Positions 1 to 7,478 are shown, counted from the first letter of the stretch. The stretch: 14,797 nt of DNA from an uncultured Parasutterella sp. (GCA_900766055.1 CAAFTZ010000174.1:1-14797); one strand, 5' to 3'. Notes: generated from the letters alone by a model not told the origin. Translations and numbers: made by a program.

Positions 1-882
1 AAGGCCAATGCCACACGTCTTGCCGAAGAAGCTAAATTAAATCTTGCTGCCAAAGAGGAAGCCCTGCTTTCTACGCAAAACAAAATTAATAGTCTCGAAG
101 CACATCGCAGCGAAACCATTAAATCCATTGAATCGCTTTCGGACGCTTTCAATCAAAAACTCCAAAAGGCCGGTTTCCCGAACGAGTCCAGTTTCCTTTC
201 TTCTCAGATCTCGACTGCGCAGAAAGACGATCTCATGCGCCAAAACGATGAACTGCTCGAAAGATATTGTGTTGTAAATTCGCAGTACGAAGAAAAACAG
301 CAGGCATTAAACAACCTTCAGGAAAAGAACCTGACGACGCGCACTCGTGAGCAGCTGGAAGAAGAACTCTTAGAAAAATCAGATCTCTTCCACACCGCGA
401 CCGCACAGCTCACGGGCCTTCGAGAAAAGATGGCAAAGAATGCCAACAACAAGAACCGTCGTAAACGAGAAGAAGCTGAATTCCAGAAACTGCAGACCTC
501 GCTTGAGCGTTGGGAATCTCTCTGCGCTAATGTCGAGAAGCCCGGCGGTATTGCGCGCTTAGGTCTATCACTCGCAGTCGCTTACGGCTCGTCTGATATT
601 GATGCTTTTATCCCCGGCGCCAAGATCAAACTCCGTGATGACGGTGTGAAATTATTTGCACCCGAGCTCTCGGACGCTTCAGGTCTCGCTGGCATGAAGA
701 CAATTTCTGCCGATCAGCGTTTCTTCGTGGCACTTTCTCTGCTCTTGGGAAGAAGCGAATTGTTTGGCCGCCGAAGCAAACCTGAGTTTGTCATTCTTAA
801 GCAAAATCACAATGAAGCTTTCCCAAGCCAGACGTTTACAGGTTTAGAGAGCTTGAATTTAACAATCGGCGTAGCGAGATAA
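1..882 (+). CDS. SbcC-like coiled-coil protein, C-terminal part, with decayed ATPase motifs (partial)
   Basis: The reading frame is open from base 1, so the 5' end lies outside the window; 293 codons are visible. The first ~185 visible residues are rich in E, K, Q and L and look like coiled coil. The rest resembles the C-terminal ABC ATPase lobe of SbcC, the ATPase subunit of the SbcCD nuclease that trims DNA hairpins and ends. The expected signature (LSGGE) reads ISADQ at visible codons 235-239. The Walker B segment (family FLDEG) reads VILKQ at codons 264-268. The protein ends near the family's TIGV strand, so the H-loop is missing. The frame itself is undamaged. It may be an ATPase-dead SbcC relative, a gene in early decay, or another SMC-like protein. 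It converges on the next gene with only four bases between. Confidence 0.6.
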   Translation, partial: KANATRLAEEAKLNLAAKEEALLSTQNKINSLEAHRSETIKSIESLSDAFNQKLQKAGFPNESSFLSSQISTAQKDDLMRQNDELLERYCVVNSQYEEKQQALNNLQEKNLTTRTREQLEEELLEKSDLFHTATAQLTGLREKMAKNANNKNRRKREEAEFQKLQTSLERWESLCANVEKPGGIARLGLSLAVAYGSSDIDAFIPGAKIKLRDDGVKLFAPELSDASGLAGMKTISADQRFFVALSLLLGRSELFGRRSKPEFVILKQNHNEAFPSQTFTGLESLNLTIGVAR

Positions 883-886
883 GCCG

Positions 887-1519
887 TTACTCTTCGACGA
901 ATTCAATGAGAAGAGCTCCGCGCGTGAGCTCTTCCAATTCTTTAGCAAAAGTCTCAGCGAGATCCTCGGGGATTTCGACATCAAAATCCGCATCCATATC
1001 AAAATTCTTTTCCCGAATTCGACCGTTTACGGCTTCGATCTTGCGCAGAACCTGATTCACAAATCGATGTTCAACGCTGAATTTGATGCGTTTCGTTTTG
1101 GTACGAACTCGCGTGGGCACTGCCTCTAAGGCCATTTTGACGGAAGACTGATAGGCTTTAACTAGTCCTCCCGTACCGAGCAAAATTCCGCCGAAGTAAC
1201 GAGTCACAACAACGGTCACTTCTCCGATGCCGCTGTGCGTAACAGCCGTCAGCATGGGGCGTCCGGCGGTTCCGTGAGGCTCGCCGTCATCGCTTGCGCC
1301 GATACGATTGGTAGATCCGGCGGCTCCGGCACAATAAGCCCAGCAATTGTGCCGGGCATCTTCAAATTCGGCTTTAATTTGTTCGATGAAAGCTTTTGCT
1401 TCTTCGACACCGGGAGTGTGTCCGACAGAAGCGATAAAACGGCTGCGCTTTATCGTCTGTTCGACACGAAAAACTTCTCCCGGACGCAGGTCCGGAATGT
1501 TGTAGCTGACATCTGCCAT
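887..1519 (-). CDS. yigZ: YigZ/IMPACT (UPF0029) family protein
   Basis: This 210-aa protein has the full IMPACT/YigZ signature. Residues 55-64 include ARHNCWAYCAG, residues 77-90 carry SDDGEPHGTAGRPML, and residues 103-123 carry VVVTRYFGG followed by a GTGGLVKAY segment. Length is normal for bacterial YigZ (about 200 aa), with the C-terminal ferredoxin-like DUF1949-type domain after residue ~140. Family members are linked to translation or stress control, and no enzymatic reaction is firmly established. It begins 20 bases after the stop of the upstream M14-like gene on the same strand, so it may be the last gene of the ATP-grasp operon, although YigZ usually stands alone. The Shine-Dalgarno sequence before its ATG is weak. 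It ends four bases from the convergent SbcC-like gene, with no terminator hairpin visible. Confidence 0.9.
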   Translation of the reverse strand: MADVSYNIPDLRPGEVFRVEQTIKRSRFIASVGHTPGVEEAKAFIEQIKAEFEDARHNCWAYCAGAAGSTNRIGASDDGEPHGTAGRPMLTAVTHSGIGEVTVVVTRYFGGILLGTGGLVKAYQSSVKMALEAVPTRVRTKTKRIKFSVEHRFVNQVLRKIEAVNGRIREKNFDMDADFDVEIPEDLAETFAKELEELTRGALLIEFVEE

Positions 1520-1539
1520 CCGGGGACTCTCTTTATGTG

Positions 1540-2475
1540 TTACTTGTGAAGCTTGTTCACTATTTTAAAGAGAGTTTCGTTTTCCATGACAAGGGGAGAA
1601 TCTTTGGCAAAAAACACGATGCCGTCTTCTGGAGCTTCGGTCTGAGCAACCGTCACGCCTGTGAGCGGATCAATGATGTCTGCGAGAATCTGGCCGCGCT
1701 CAACCGAGTCAAAGGATTTGACGTGCGGAATGTAAAGGCCGGAGGCTGTTGACCGCAGGGACACGAGCTCTTCTTCCAGGAGAACGGTCGACTCATAACC
1801 GCCGTAAACGTTGTAATTTAAAACGTTCATTCGGCTTAAGAAACGGCAAACCGCCGCAATCGCCATGTCCGCGCCCTTCTTATCGATCTTCTCGGTAGAA
1901 CGGCTGTAAAGAGAAAAGGCTTTTGTATCCCACACCTGCCAGTTGAAGTTTAAGGTTGTGGTATCAAACGGAACCGGTCTTCTCAACACCACGAACGGCA
2001 TTCCGAAAAGCTGAGCCAAGCCGGTGTCCTCGTAATCCGTCTTCATCATGCGCACATGCGAGACGAAATCCCCCGGCATGTAAAAAGAAGAGAACTGCAC
2101 GCCGAAGCGGTAGCCCTGAATCTTTTCAAAAATACCGGCAGCTATTCGCTGAGTCGTCTCACCTTTGTTGTAGCCCGGATACATTCGATTGATATCGGAG
2201 TTATCCATCGCCCAAAAGCGCTTGCCAACGTTTACTGAATACGGATTTGCGCACGGGATGACCGTCACGCCGTGACGTCGAATAAACCGCCCTTCTTCCT
2301 CGAAGCGCTTTAATGTTCTAACCAATTGCCCGGCAATATAGAGCTGCTGAATTTCATTGCCGCGCATATTGCCGATAATGCACAGGGTCTTTTCAGGACC
2401 GCCGAAGTGATAACTTTTTACCTCAAAGTCTTCGCGGTAGGCCGACTCCATTCTGAAAATAACTTCTTCTTTCAT
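1540..2475 (-). CDS. M14-type aspartoacylase/succinylglutamate desuccinylase-like pseudoenzyme
   Basis: This 311-aa protein aligns by eye along its whole length with the next gene upstream (316 aa), including the NP...DINR-YPG motif (D94, N96, R97) and the C-terminal barrel-like lobe (residues ~248-308). The key metal site is gone. The family GxHGxE motif reads GNMRGNE (R38 in place of the zinc histidine, E41 kept). The DIH motif reads VQFS (S129 in place of the second histidine). The catalytic Glu of VEAG aligns with Tyr190. It is therefore probably not an active zinc hydrolase and may instead be a regulatory or structural partner of its intact paralogue. The ATG overlaps the upstream stop by four bases (ATGA), implying translational coupling. 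The family assignment is secure; the inactive role is inferred. Confidence 0.75.
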   Translation of the reverse strand: MKEEVIFRMESAYREDFEVKSYHFGGPEKTLCIIGNMRGNEIQQLYIAGQLVRTLKRFEEEGRFIRRHGVTVIPCANPYSVNVGKRFWAMDNSDINRMYPGYNKGETTQRIAAGIFEKIQGYRFGVQFSSFYMPGDFVSHVRMMKTDYEDTGLAQLFGMPFVVLRRPVPFDTTTLNFNWQVWDTKAFSLYSRSTEKIDKKGADMAIAAVCRFLSRMNVLNYNVYGGYESTVLLEEELVSLRSTASGLYIPHVKSFDSVERGQILADIIDPLTGVTVAQTEAPEDGIVFFAKDSPLVMENETLFKIVNKLHK

Positions 2476-3422
2476 CGACGTTCTTCCTGAAGAATACGGG
2501 CAATCAGTGAACCCTTATTAACGATAGGATATTCACGAAGTGTGAAGAGCAAACCGTCGACTTCAGAGACACATTCTTGACGAACCTCTCCGGAAAGTGC
2601 GTCTACAATCCGGCCAAAAACTTCGCCTCGTCTAACGTTATCGCTGTGACGAACCGTCGGGACGAACACGCCCGGCTCTTCTGCGTTCACAAAACTCACG
2701 GAGCGATCTAGTGAAACGATCGGCTGTTTAACAGGCAGGACCGGGCCGTCCCACATCCCTAACTCGCTCATAAGATTGAGGATTCCGTTCACGAGCCGCT
2801 GACAATAATCCTGAGTAATTCTCATGCCGACGCCCGCCTCTACGACAAGAGTTTTAACGCCGATGGAATTTAAGCTGTAAGCCAACGTTGATTCGAGCAC
2901 AGTAGAAGCTTGATGCACCCAAACAAAATCGACATCGAGCATGCTCGCGTATTTAACGAGTTTATCTGCCGTATTGATATTGACGCGAACCTGGGGAATC
3001 TCGCGCAGGAAGATATTGCTGGCGTGAATATCAATCGCCATTTCTGCGCCTTTAAATTCCTGAATCAATTTGCTTGCAACCCACTCCGTCGCCGCCCCGT
3101 CGGTACGTCCCGGGAAAATTCGGTTCATATCCAAATCAAAACCGGGAAATCCTCGCTGGATCGTATCGATGCCCATCGGGTTCAATGCCGGATAGACATC
3201 CAAGACACCTTTAAGGTGCTCACTCTTCTCGCGAACGACTTTGTTAAGCAAATAGCAAACGTATTGGCCTTCAAGCTCATCGCCGTGGATTCCGGAAACA
3301 ACGCAAAGTCTTTTAAGACCTTCTGCTGACGCAGCGTTATCAGGTAAGTGGCGGTTCTTGCGAATCACCAAAGACTCGCCGACCGGCATCTTTACTTTTA
3401 TGACGTCTTCAATCATTCTCAA
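2472..3422 (-). CDS. M14-family aspartoacylase/succinylglutamate desuccinylase-like zinc amidohydrolase
   Basis: This 316-aa protein has an intact M14/AstE-AspA-type active site. SGIHGDELEG supplies zinc ligands H46 and E49, DIHAS gives the third ligand H133, DMNRIFPG (residues 98-105) binds substrate in this family, and VVEAGVG carries the catalytic Glu195. Family members hydrolyse N-acyl amino acids (N-acetylaspartate, N-succinylglutamate) or related amides. The exact substrate cannot be told from sequence. A C-terminal lobe of about 75 residues (GVFVPTVRHSDNVRRGE onward) resembles the small barrel domain common in this group. The gene overlaps its upstream transglutaminase-like neighbour and its downstream degenerate paralogue by four bases each. 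This tight coupling suggests it processes a product made by the ATP-grasp enzyme of the same operon. Confidence 0.85.
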   Translation of the reverse strand: MRMIEDVIKVKMPVGESLVIRKNRHLPDNAASAEGLKRLCVVSGIHGDELEGQYVCYLLNKVVREKSEHLKGVLDVYPALNPMGIDTIQRGFPGFDLDMNRIFPGRTDGAATEWVASKLIQEFKGAEMAIDIHASNIFLREIPQVRVNINTADKLVKYASMLDVDFVWVHQASTVLESTLAYSLNSIGVKTLVVEAGVGMRITQDYCQRLVNGILNLMSELGMWDGPVLPVKQPIVSLDRSVSFVNAEEPGVFVPTVRHSDNVRRGEVFGRIVDALSGEVRQECVSEVDGLLFTLREYPIVNKGSLIARILQEERR

Positions 3423-4189
3423 ATTTCAACCAACTTACACTTTGCCGACATGCTTTGATCCGCTGCGCCCATAAAGACGCCTCTTTCTAAAGCACAAAAA
3501 CTAAAGTCTGGCCCTTGCGAAATCTTGACGTAATTATCATCACAGAATCTCTGATGCGTAGGATCCACTCCGATCCATGCTTCACCGTCAAAAACTTCGA
3601 CCCAAGCATGAGAAGCGCCTTCACCGGTGGTCAGTCCGGCAACATAGCGGCAAATGACGTTTTGAGCTCGTAAGAAAGCAAGAAGAATGTGCGCGAAATC
3701 CTGACAAACGCCGGCGCCGAGCTCCCACGCTTCATGGGCCGCAGTTACTGTGGTCGTGATGCCCTTTTGATAGCGGAAGTCTGTACCAATTTTTGTTAGC
3801 CAGTATTCAGCAAGTGCGACGGGCGCGTCTTCAACTTTATTGGCTTCAAAATAATCTTTGAGCGTGCCGGTCAGCGTCGTAAGCTGAGTCGGATATCGAT
3901 AGTAGGCAGCTGCACCGAAACCGTTGCGCTGCGAGGAATTGACCAATACTTCTCCTGTCGAGCAAAAAGAAAAGAAGCTATGTTTATTCTCGATGCTGCC
4001 CAGAAAAACTTTATTGCCTTGTCCGTCAAAAGTTTCTGACAGCCGGCAGCCCGGCTGACAGGTTAAAGAAATGCGCATCGGCTCCTGCCCCGGCTCCGAG
4101 AGCGGGACAGAACGAAGCACAAATGTGTGATTCGAAACAGGCTCGGAAAACAACAGATCCGCCCTAAGCGAATACAAAAATTTTTTCAT
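3419..4189 (-). CDS. Transglutaminase-like cysteine protease/amidase
   Basis: This 256-aa protein has a beta-rich N-terminal domain (residues 1-~105), typical of the bacterial transglutaminase-like N-terminal region. A transglutaminase-core papain-like fold follows. The catalytic triad is visible: Cys162 in GVCQDFAH, His194 in SHAWVEV and Asp209 in GVDPTH. No signal peptide is seen, so it is probably cytoplasmic. In many bacteria this family is encoded with the circularly permuted ATP-grasp and alpha-E proteins, as here, and is thought to cleave or ligate an amide or isopeptide bond. The substrate is unknown. It starts 12 bases after the stop of the alpha-E gene and overlaps the M14 gene by four bases. 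Confidence 0.87.
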   Translation of the reverse strand: MKKFLYSLRADLLFSEPVSNHTFVLRSVPLSEPGQEPMRISLTCQPGCRLSETFDGQGNKVFLGSIENKHSFFSFCSTGEVLVNSSQRNGFGAAAYYRYPTQLTTLTGTLKDYFEANKVEDAPVALAEYWLTKIGTDFRYQKGITTTVTAAHEAWELGAGVCQDFAHILLAFLRAQNVICRYVAGLTTGEGASHAWVEVFDGEAWIGVDPTHQRFCDDNYVKISQGPDFSFCALERGVFMGAADQSMSAKCKLVEI

Positions 4190-4201
4190 TGTTTCGGGTT
4201 T

Positions 4202-4879
4202 TTAATTATTCAAAAGCTTCTGAAGTGTTTCCAAAGCCACCAGTCGGGTCTCCGGATCGTCATCAGCTAACTGAGCAAAATTTTTCAGAACGCGCATTTT
4301 TTGACCGCTGTAGGCAATCTTTGCTCCCTGTAATCTGCGATCCAGTTTACCGATCGTCACGCCGATTGTTTCCCAGCTTTCTCCCAATCTCAGCTGCATG
4401 TCCAGACGCTCAAGGTAACGGCCGGCTTTAACGAGACAGCGTTCTTGGCCTGAAGAGAGATATTCGTCAATACTGCCCCAGAAAGCCAACAAGCGATCGA
4501 TGACTTCAAAAGAACACAGAGCCCCGCAGCCTTCAGCCTTCGCATCTTCCATCGCATCAAGTGCCAGCTGGATATAAGCCAAAGAGCGAGTTGAGATGGT
4601 ATTTCGCAGCAAAATTCCGTCGTCGTAGGCTCGAGAAAGATTGCTGTACACCGAATCAGGATTGAGCTCGTCGAAGAAGTAACTCGTCATAAAGTCGGAT
4701 CCATCTTCGTAAACATCAGGAATGTTTAAAGCGGCACAAAATGCTTTATAAGCCGTCTCATCTGTATCAATCAGAACATCATAGAGGCCTTCGAGATAAT
4801 TCAGCGTGCGGTAGACACGTTCAACGTAGCGGCCGAGCCAAAATAAGTTTTCGCCTTTTTCTATCGAGATAAAATCCAT
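4202..4879 (-). CDS. Alpha-E (DUF403) domain protein
   Basis: This all-helical 225-aa protein opens with the hallmark ENLFWLGRYVER motif (residues 10-21) of the alpha-E/DUF403 family. A later conserved helix reads KAGRYLERLDMQLRL near residue 150. Family proteins usually run to about 300 aa, so this one is short, mostly in the middle and C-terminal part; no frameshift is evident. The family has no proven biochemistry. It is known mainly as the constant partner of circularly permuted ATP-grasp proteins and transglutaminases, and it may be a scaffold or an enzyme acting on the same peptide. Its start lies 19 bases inside the upstream ATP-grasp gene, so translation is likely coupled. Confidence 0.88.
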   Translation of the reverse strand: MDFISIEKGENLFWLGRYVERVYRTLNYLEGLYDVLIDTDETAYKAFCAALNIPDVYEDGSDFMTSYFFDELNPDSVYSNLSRAYDDGILLRNTISTRSLAYIQLALDAMEDAKAEGCGALCSFEVIDRLLAFWGSIDEYLSSGQERCLVKAGRYLERLDMQLRLGESWETIGVTIGKLDRRLQGAKIAYSGQKMRVLKNFAQLADDDPETRLVALETLQKLLNN

Positions 4880-6177
4880 GTGTCTTTAAAGCCTCCGCCT
4901 TGAGAAGAGTTGACGACAAACGAATCCGGCTTGCGGGAAAAGCGAGTAAGACCGCTGTGCCAAACTTTCGTTCCGTTGGTTGAACTAATGACAAATGCAC
5001 GAAGATCGCATTTGCGCTCTACGACCGTTCCGTCTTCAAGAACCGGCAGGTCAATAAAGTCGATCACTTCCTGAAGAATAAAGCGACGCGATTCAGTCTG
5101 AATTCTTACTTTCCAGGCTTCAAGCTCTTCTTGGTTTAAATCCTTCCCAAAGAGAACTCCGTAGCCGCCTGCTTCGGCAACATCTTTAATCACTAAGCGC
5201 TCGATGTTCGCCAGGCAGTACTCTCTGTCTTCTTCGTAGAAAGGCAGATATGTCGGCGCGTTTTTGAGAATCGGTTCTTCGCCCAGATAGTAACGAATCA
5301 TCTTAGGAACGAAGTAATAAATACCCTTGTCGTCGGCAACGCCATTTCCGGGAGCATTGATAATCGCGAGGTTACCTGCGCGATAGGCATTCATAATGCC
5401 CGGAACGCCGATGAGTGATTCAGGTTTAAAGGTCAAAGGATCAAGATAGTCGTCAGAGATTCGGCGATAGAGAGCGCCGACCAGCTGCGGAGAGCCCGAC
5501 CTGCTCTTGAAGTAGAGCTTATTGTCTTGTACGAACAAGTCATTGTGCATAACCAGAGGACATCCGGTCATCTCTGCCAAATAAGCATGCTCGAAGAAAG
5601 CTGCGTTGTATCTTCCCGGCGTCATGATGACGCAGCGGCCGCCGGGATTCACGCTTTCCATCGCTTCTCTTAAAAGCAGTCCGTAATCATCGTTGCGATC
5701 GACCGAGTTATTTTTAAATGTCTCTGGCGAAGCACGGCGAGCGAGTTTTCTGGCAATTAAGGGATAGGAAGCGCCTGAAGGAATGCGTAGGTTGTCTTCA
5801 AGAACGTACCAGGTTCCGTCTTTAGCTTGGACGAGGTCAATGCCTGAAATATGAGAGTAAATTCCGTTCGGCGGAACGAAGTTGTCACACGCGGGCAGGA
5901 AGCCGCTTGACGAAAAAGCGAAGTCTTCAGGAATCACGCCGGCGGCGACAATTCGCTTTTCCGTGTAGATATCTCTCAAGAAGGCGTTGAGCGCATCGAC
6001 ACGCTGAATCAAGCCGGCTTCAATTTCAGCGAACTCATCCGCAGGAATAATTCGAGGGAGCGAATCGTAGGGAAACAGCTGCTCATGAAACTCGCCGTTT
6101 TTATAGATACCGAACTTCACGCCAAAGCGCGCAAGAAGCCCGTTTATAGCGGCGGTATTGGATATCAGAGAATCCAT
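4861..6177 (-). CDS. Circularly permuted type 2 ATP-grasp protein (DUF404/DUF407)
   Basis: This 438-aa protein has the conserved landmarks of circularly permuted ATP-grasp ligases: YVLEDNLRIPSGASYP (residues 124-139), a VIMTPGRYN segment (183-191), the glycine-rich AEAGGYGVLFG nucleotide-binding loop (335-344), RKCDLRAFV (388-396) and the terminal NSSQGGGFKDTW block. ATP-grasp enzymes activate a carboxylate with ATP and join it to an amine or thiol. For this branch the substrate is unknown, and comparative work proposes peptide or amino-acid conjugates. It is slightly shorter than many family members (~470-500 aa). It is the first gene of the minus-strand operon, with a GGAG Shine-Dalgarno sequence six bases before ATG and a -10-like TATAAT further upstream. 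Confidence 0.9.
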   Translation of the reverse strand: MDSLISNTAAINGLLARFGVKFGIYKNGEFHEQLFPYDSLPRIIPADEFAEIEAGLIQRVDALNAFLRDIYTEKRIVAAGVIPEDFAFSSSGFLPACDNFVPPNGIYSHISGIDLVQAKDGTWYVLEDNLRIPSGASYPLIARKLARRASPETFKNNSVDRNDDYGLLLREAMESVNPGGRCVIMTPGRYNAAFFEHAYLAEMTGCPLVMHNDLFVQDNKLYFKSRSGSPQLVGALYRRISDDYLDPLTFKPESLIGVPGIMNAYRAGNLAIINAPGNGVADDKGIYYFVPKMIRYYLGEEPILKNAPTYLPFYEEDREYCLANIERLVIKDVAEAGGYGVLFGKDLNQEELEAWKVRIQTESRRFILQEVIDFIDLPVLEDGTVVERKCDLRAFVISSTNGTKVWHSGLTRFSRKPDSFVVNSSQGGGFKDTWILSR

Positions 6178-6191
6178 TATTTCTCCGTGTA

Positions 6192-6225
6192 AATTTTTGA
6201 GGTTGTTAGATATTCTTCAAAAATT
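6192..6225. repeat. 9-bp inverted repeat upstream of the ATP-grasp operon
   Basis: Perfect arms AATTTTTGA (6192-6200) and TCAAAAATT (6217-6225) flank a 16-base loop, between the putative -10 box and the ATP-grasp start codon. The right arm touches the -10 box. It could be an operator or a 5'-leader hairpin; nothing visible decides which. Confidence 0.5.
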
Positions 6226-6228
6226 ATA
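6223..6228 (-). promoter_or_regulatory. Putative -10 box of the ATP-grasp operon
   Basis: On the minus strand this reads TATAAT exactly, about 45 bases before the ATG at 6177. No convincing -35 hexamer lies 16-18 bases further upstream, so the promoter may need an activator. Confidence 0.4.
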
Positions 6229-6292
6229 TGAGACGGGAGAAGGCCGACACTCTTTAGTTTGCAGAAATTTCAGTTGGCAGGAGTTGAGGAAG

Positions 6293-6342
6293 GGTAATTA
6301 CCGAGGATGATTGTATTAATCTGCCTCTAACTTGAGGCCAGA
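6293..6342. repeat. Small palindrome and hairpin in the 6178-6435 intergenic region
   Basis: GGTAATTACC at 6293-6302 is a perfect 10-bp palindrome. GCCTC (6323-6327) and GAGGC (6334-6338) form a short hairpin extended by TCTG/CAGA pairs. There is no T-run, so it is not an obvious terminator. These may be protein-binding sites. Confidence 0.35.
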
Positions 6343-6361
6343 TCTAATCTAAAACACTAAA

Positions 6362-6401
6362 CCGGCTGTTGATGGGTTCACATCGATACAGCCGGCTTTT
6401 T
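6362..6401. terminator. Probable bidirectional intrinsic terminator
   Basis: An 8-bp perfect stem (CCGGCTGT at 6362-6369, ACAGCCGG at 6388-6395) with partial inner pairing is followed on the plus strand by CTTTTT. On the minus strand it is followed by TTTAGTGTTTT. It lies downstream of the minus-strand AbrB-like gene and most likely ends that transcript. No plus-strand gene precedes it. Confidence 0.7.
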
Positions 6402-6435
6402 AGAATTGATTTAAAGACGCTTTGAGTGAAAGGCG

Positions 6436-6642
6436 CTAGGCGGCTTCTTTATCTTTAGCTTTTTTCAGATTGTTCATTGCATAGGCAGCACTGTTAACGA
6501 TTTTTACTTCGCCGTTTTCTACGATAAAGGTTACATTAGAGCGATGACCGTTTTCGATGCCTAAAATCTTCAAAATATGCTTCGGCAGAGTGACCTGTCC
6601 GTCGACCCAAACGATCGAATCAGAAGAGAAATTCGCAGACAT
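6436..6642 (-). CDS. AbrB/SpoVT-fold small DNA-binding protein (antitoxin-like)
   Basis: This 68-aa protein contains a swapped-hairpin AbrB-type pattern at residues 10-50: IVWVDGQVTLPKHIL, then LGIENGHRSNVTFIVENGEVKIVN. Such domains dimerise and bind DNA, often as antitoxins that repress their own operon. The C-terminal tail (residues 58-66) is lysine-rich. A strong AGGAGG Shine-Dalgarno sequence (cctcct at 6649-6654) lies six bases before the ATG. No toxin gene is adjacent on either side, so it is an orphan antitoxin or a free-standing regulator. The terminator at 6362-6401 lies downstream, indicating a single-gene transcript. Confidence 0.75.
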   Translation of the reverse strand: MSANFSSDSIVWVDGQVTLPKHILKILGIENGHRSNVTFIVENGEVKIVNSAAYAMNNLKKAKDKEAA

Positions 6643-6894
6643 ATTGATCCTCCTTTAATTTTCACCCGGTCGATAGAACATTTTTATAAAGTCCTCGCCC
6701 TAGGAAAATCACTAATTTTCTCAAATTTCTTGCTAGTAATTTTACCTGTTTTATGGTATATTTTAGATGTAAACCCTAATCTGAGTAAAAAAAACAAACT
6801 CGTTTCTACGAAGGGAAGAAACATTTGAAATCGAAGAGCTAAAGAAAGGAAAAAGCAGATTTTCGAAATTTATATTAGAATGCGATCTCTTGGC

Positions 6895-6979
6895 GGCCCG
6901 ATGGTGAAATTGGTAGACACAAGGGACTTAAAATCCCTCGGCGCAAGCTGTACCGGTTCAAGTCCGGTTCGGGCCACCA
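6895..6979 (+). tRNA. tRNA-Leu (anticodon TAA)
   Basis: The full cloverleaf can be folded by eye. The acceptor stem is GGCCCGA with TCGGGCC, the anticodon arm is AGGGA-CTTAAAA-TCCCT with TAA in the loop, a class II variable arm pairs CGGC with GCTG around GCAA, and the T arm is ACCGG-TTCAAGT-CCGGT. Discriminator A and an encoded CCA follow. The anticodon and long variable arm identify leucine. It lies at the left border of the CRISPR region. Confidence 0.95.
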
Positions 6980-7352
6980 AATCTCCCTCTTCTCCCCTTC
7001 ATAAATTTTGCTTTCCTCACGATATTTGTTGGGGTCCCTTAACCGTTTGGTTCATCACAGGAATCATTAAACGTTATTGATCTATGCATTTTCCTGAGCC
7101 TTTTGGAGAGTGCGAACTATCGACAGCTTCCCGCACCATTTCGGAAAACCGCAGGCTAAACCTTTTTTCTTAGCGAATTTAGGGAGTTCTTCTCTCGTTT
7201 CCAAAAAGCGATACAACAAACAGAAATAACACACTATTTTTGAAACATTCGAAAATCTTCAGAGCAGGTTAACGTGAAAGGATGAGCCGAGTTGAAGCCA
7301 GAGTAAATTCCCTCTAGAGGATTCACTGAATGTACATCAGCTCGGTCAACAC
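6980..7352. other. Gene-free stretch between tRNA-Leu and the tracrRNA
   Basis: I see no credible protein gene here. An open frame crossing the tRNA into this region is a shadow. The right third contains the nested inverted repeat listed separately. No copy of the tRNA 3' end and no insertion-sequence ends are visible. Confidence 0.5.
7287..7345. repeat. Nested inverted repeat next to the tracrRNA terminator
   Basis: The outer arms CCGAGTTGA (7287-7295) and TCAGCTCGG (7337-7345) pair over nine positions with one G-T pair. Inside, bases 7302-7327 form a second imperfect stem centred on the perfect palindrome CCTCTAGAGG (7311-7320). No T-run follows on either strand, so it is not a simple terminator. 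It contains short matches to the CRISPR repeat (GAATGTAC and TTGAAGC in crRNA sense). It may be a small RNA, an extended tracrRNA tail or a protein site. Confidence 0.45.
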
Positions 7353-7372
7353 AAAAAGCCTCGAATAGAGGC
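7353..7372 (-). terminator. Intrinsic terminator of the tracrRNA
   Basis: On the minus strand a GCCTC-TATTC-GAGGC hairpin (7358-7372) is followed directly by TTTTT (7353-7357), a textbook Rho-independent terminator about 105 bases after the anti-repeat. Confidence 0.85.
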
Positions 7373-7478
7373 TCCTTGTTAATCCGGATAAGGCCAAGAG
7401 GCCCCAGTAGCCGGATCTAATATTTAATCAAATTGATTTCAGCTCGCCCTGAGGCGATTTCGTTGTTGAAAGAATGTA
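7353..7478 (-). ncRNA. tracrRNA of the type II-B system
   Basis: tracrRNA pairs with the crRNA repeat, allows RNase III processing and anchors the guide in Cas9. The minus strand at 7462-7478 carries TACATTCTTTCAACAAC, a 17-base perfect match to the plus-strand repeat and hence complementary to a minus-strand crRNA. The next bases, GAAAU, can pair with the first five bases (GUUUC) of the crRNA repeat, leaving a four-base bulge on the crRNA side. Downstream are a TCGCC-TCAG-GGCGA hairpin (7444-7457), an AATCA/TGATT hairpin (7426-7438), a stem ATCCGG/CCGGAT (7382-7416) enclosing GGCC-TCTT-GGCC, and the terminator. A promoter lies just before the anti-repeat, predicting a transcript of about 125 nt with the anti-repeat at its 5' end. 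Direction is supported by both promoter and terminator. Confidence 0.88.

Noticed and set aside
6880..7080. 66-aa plus-strand open frame
   Set aside because: It runs straight through tRNA-Leu and has no independent support.
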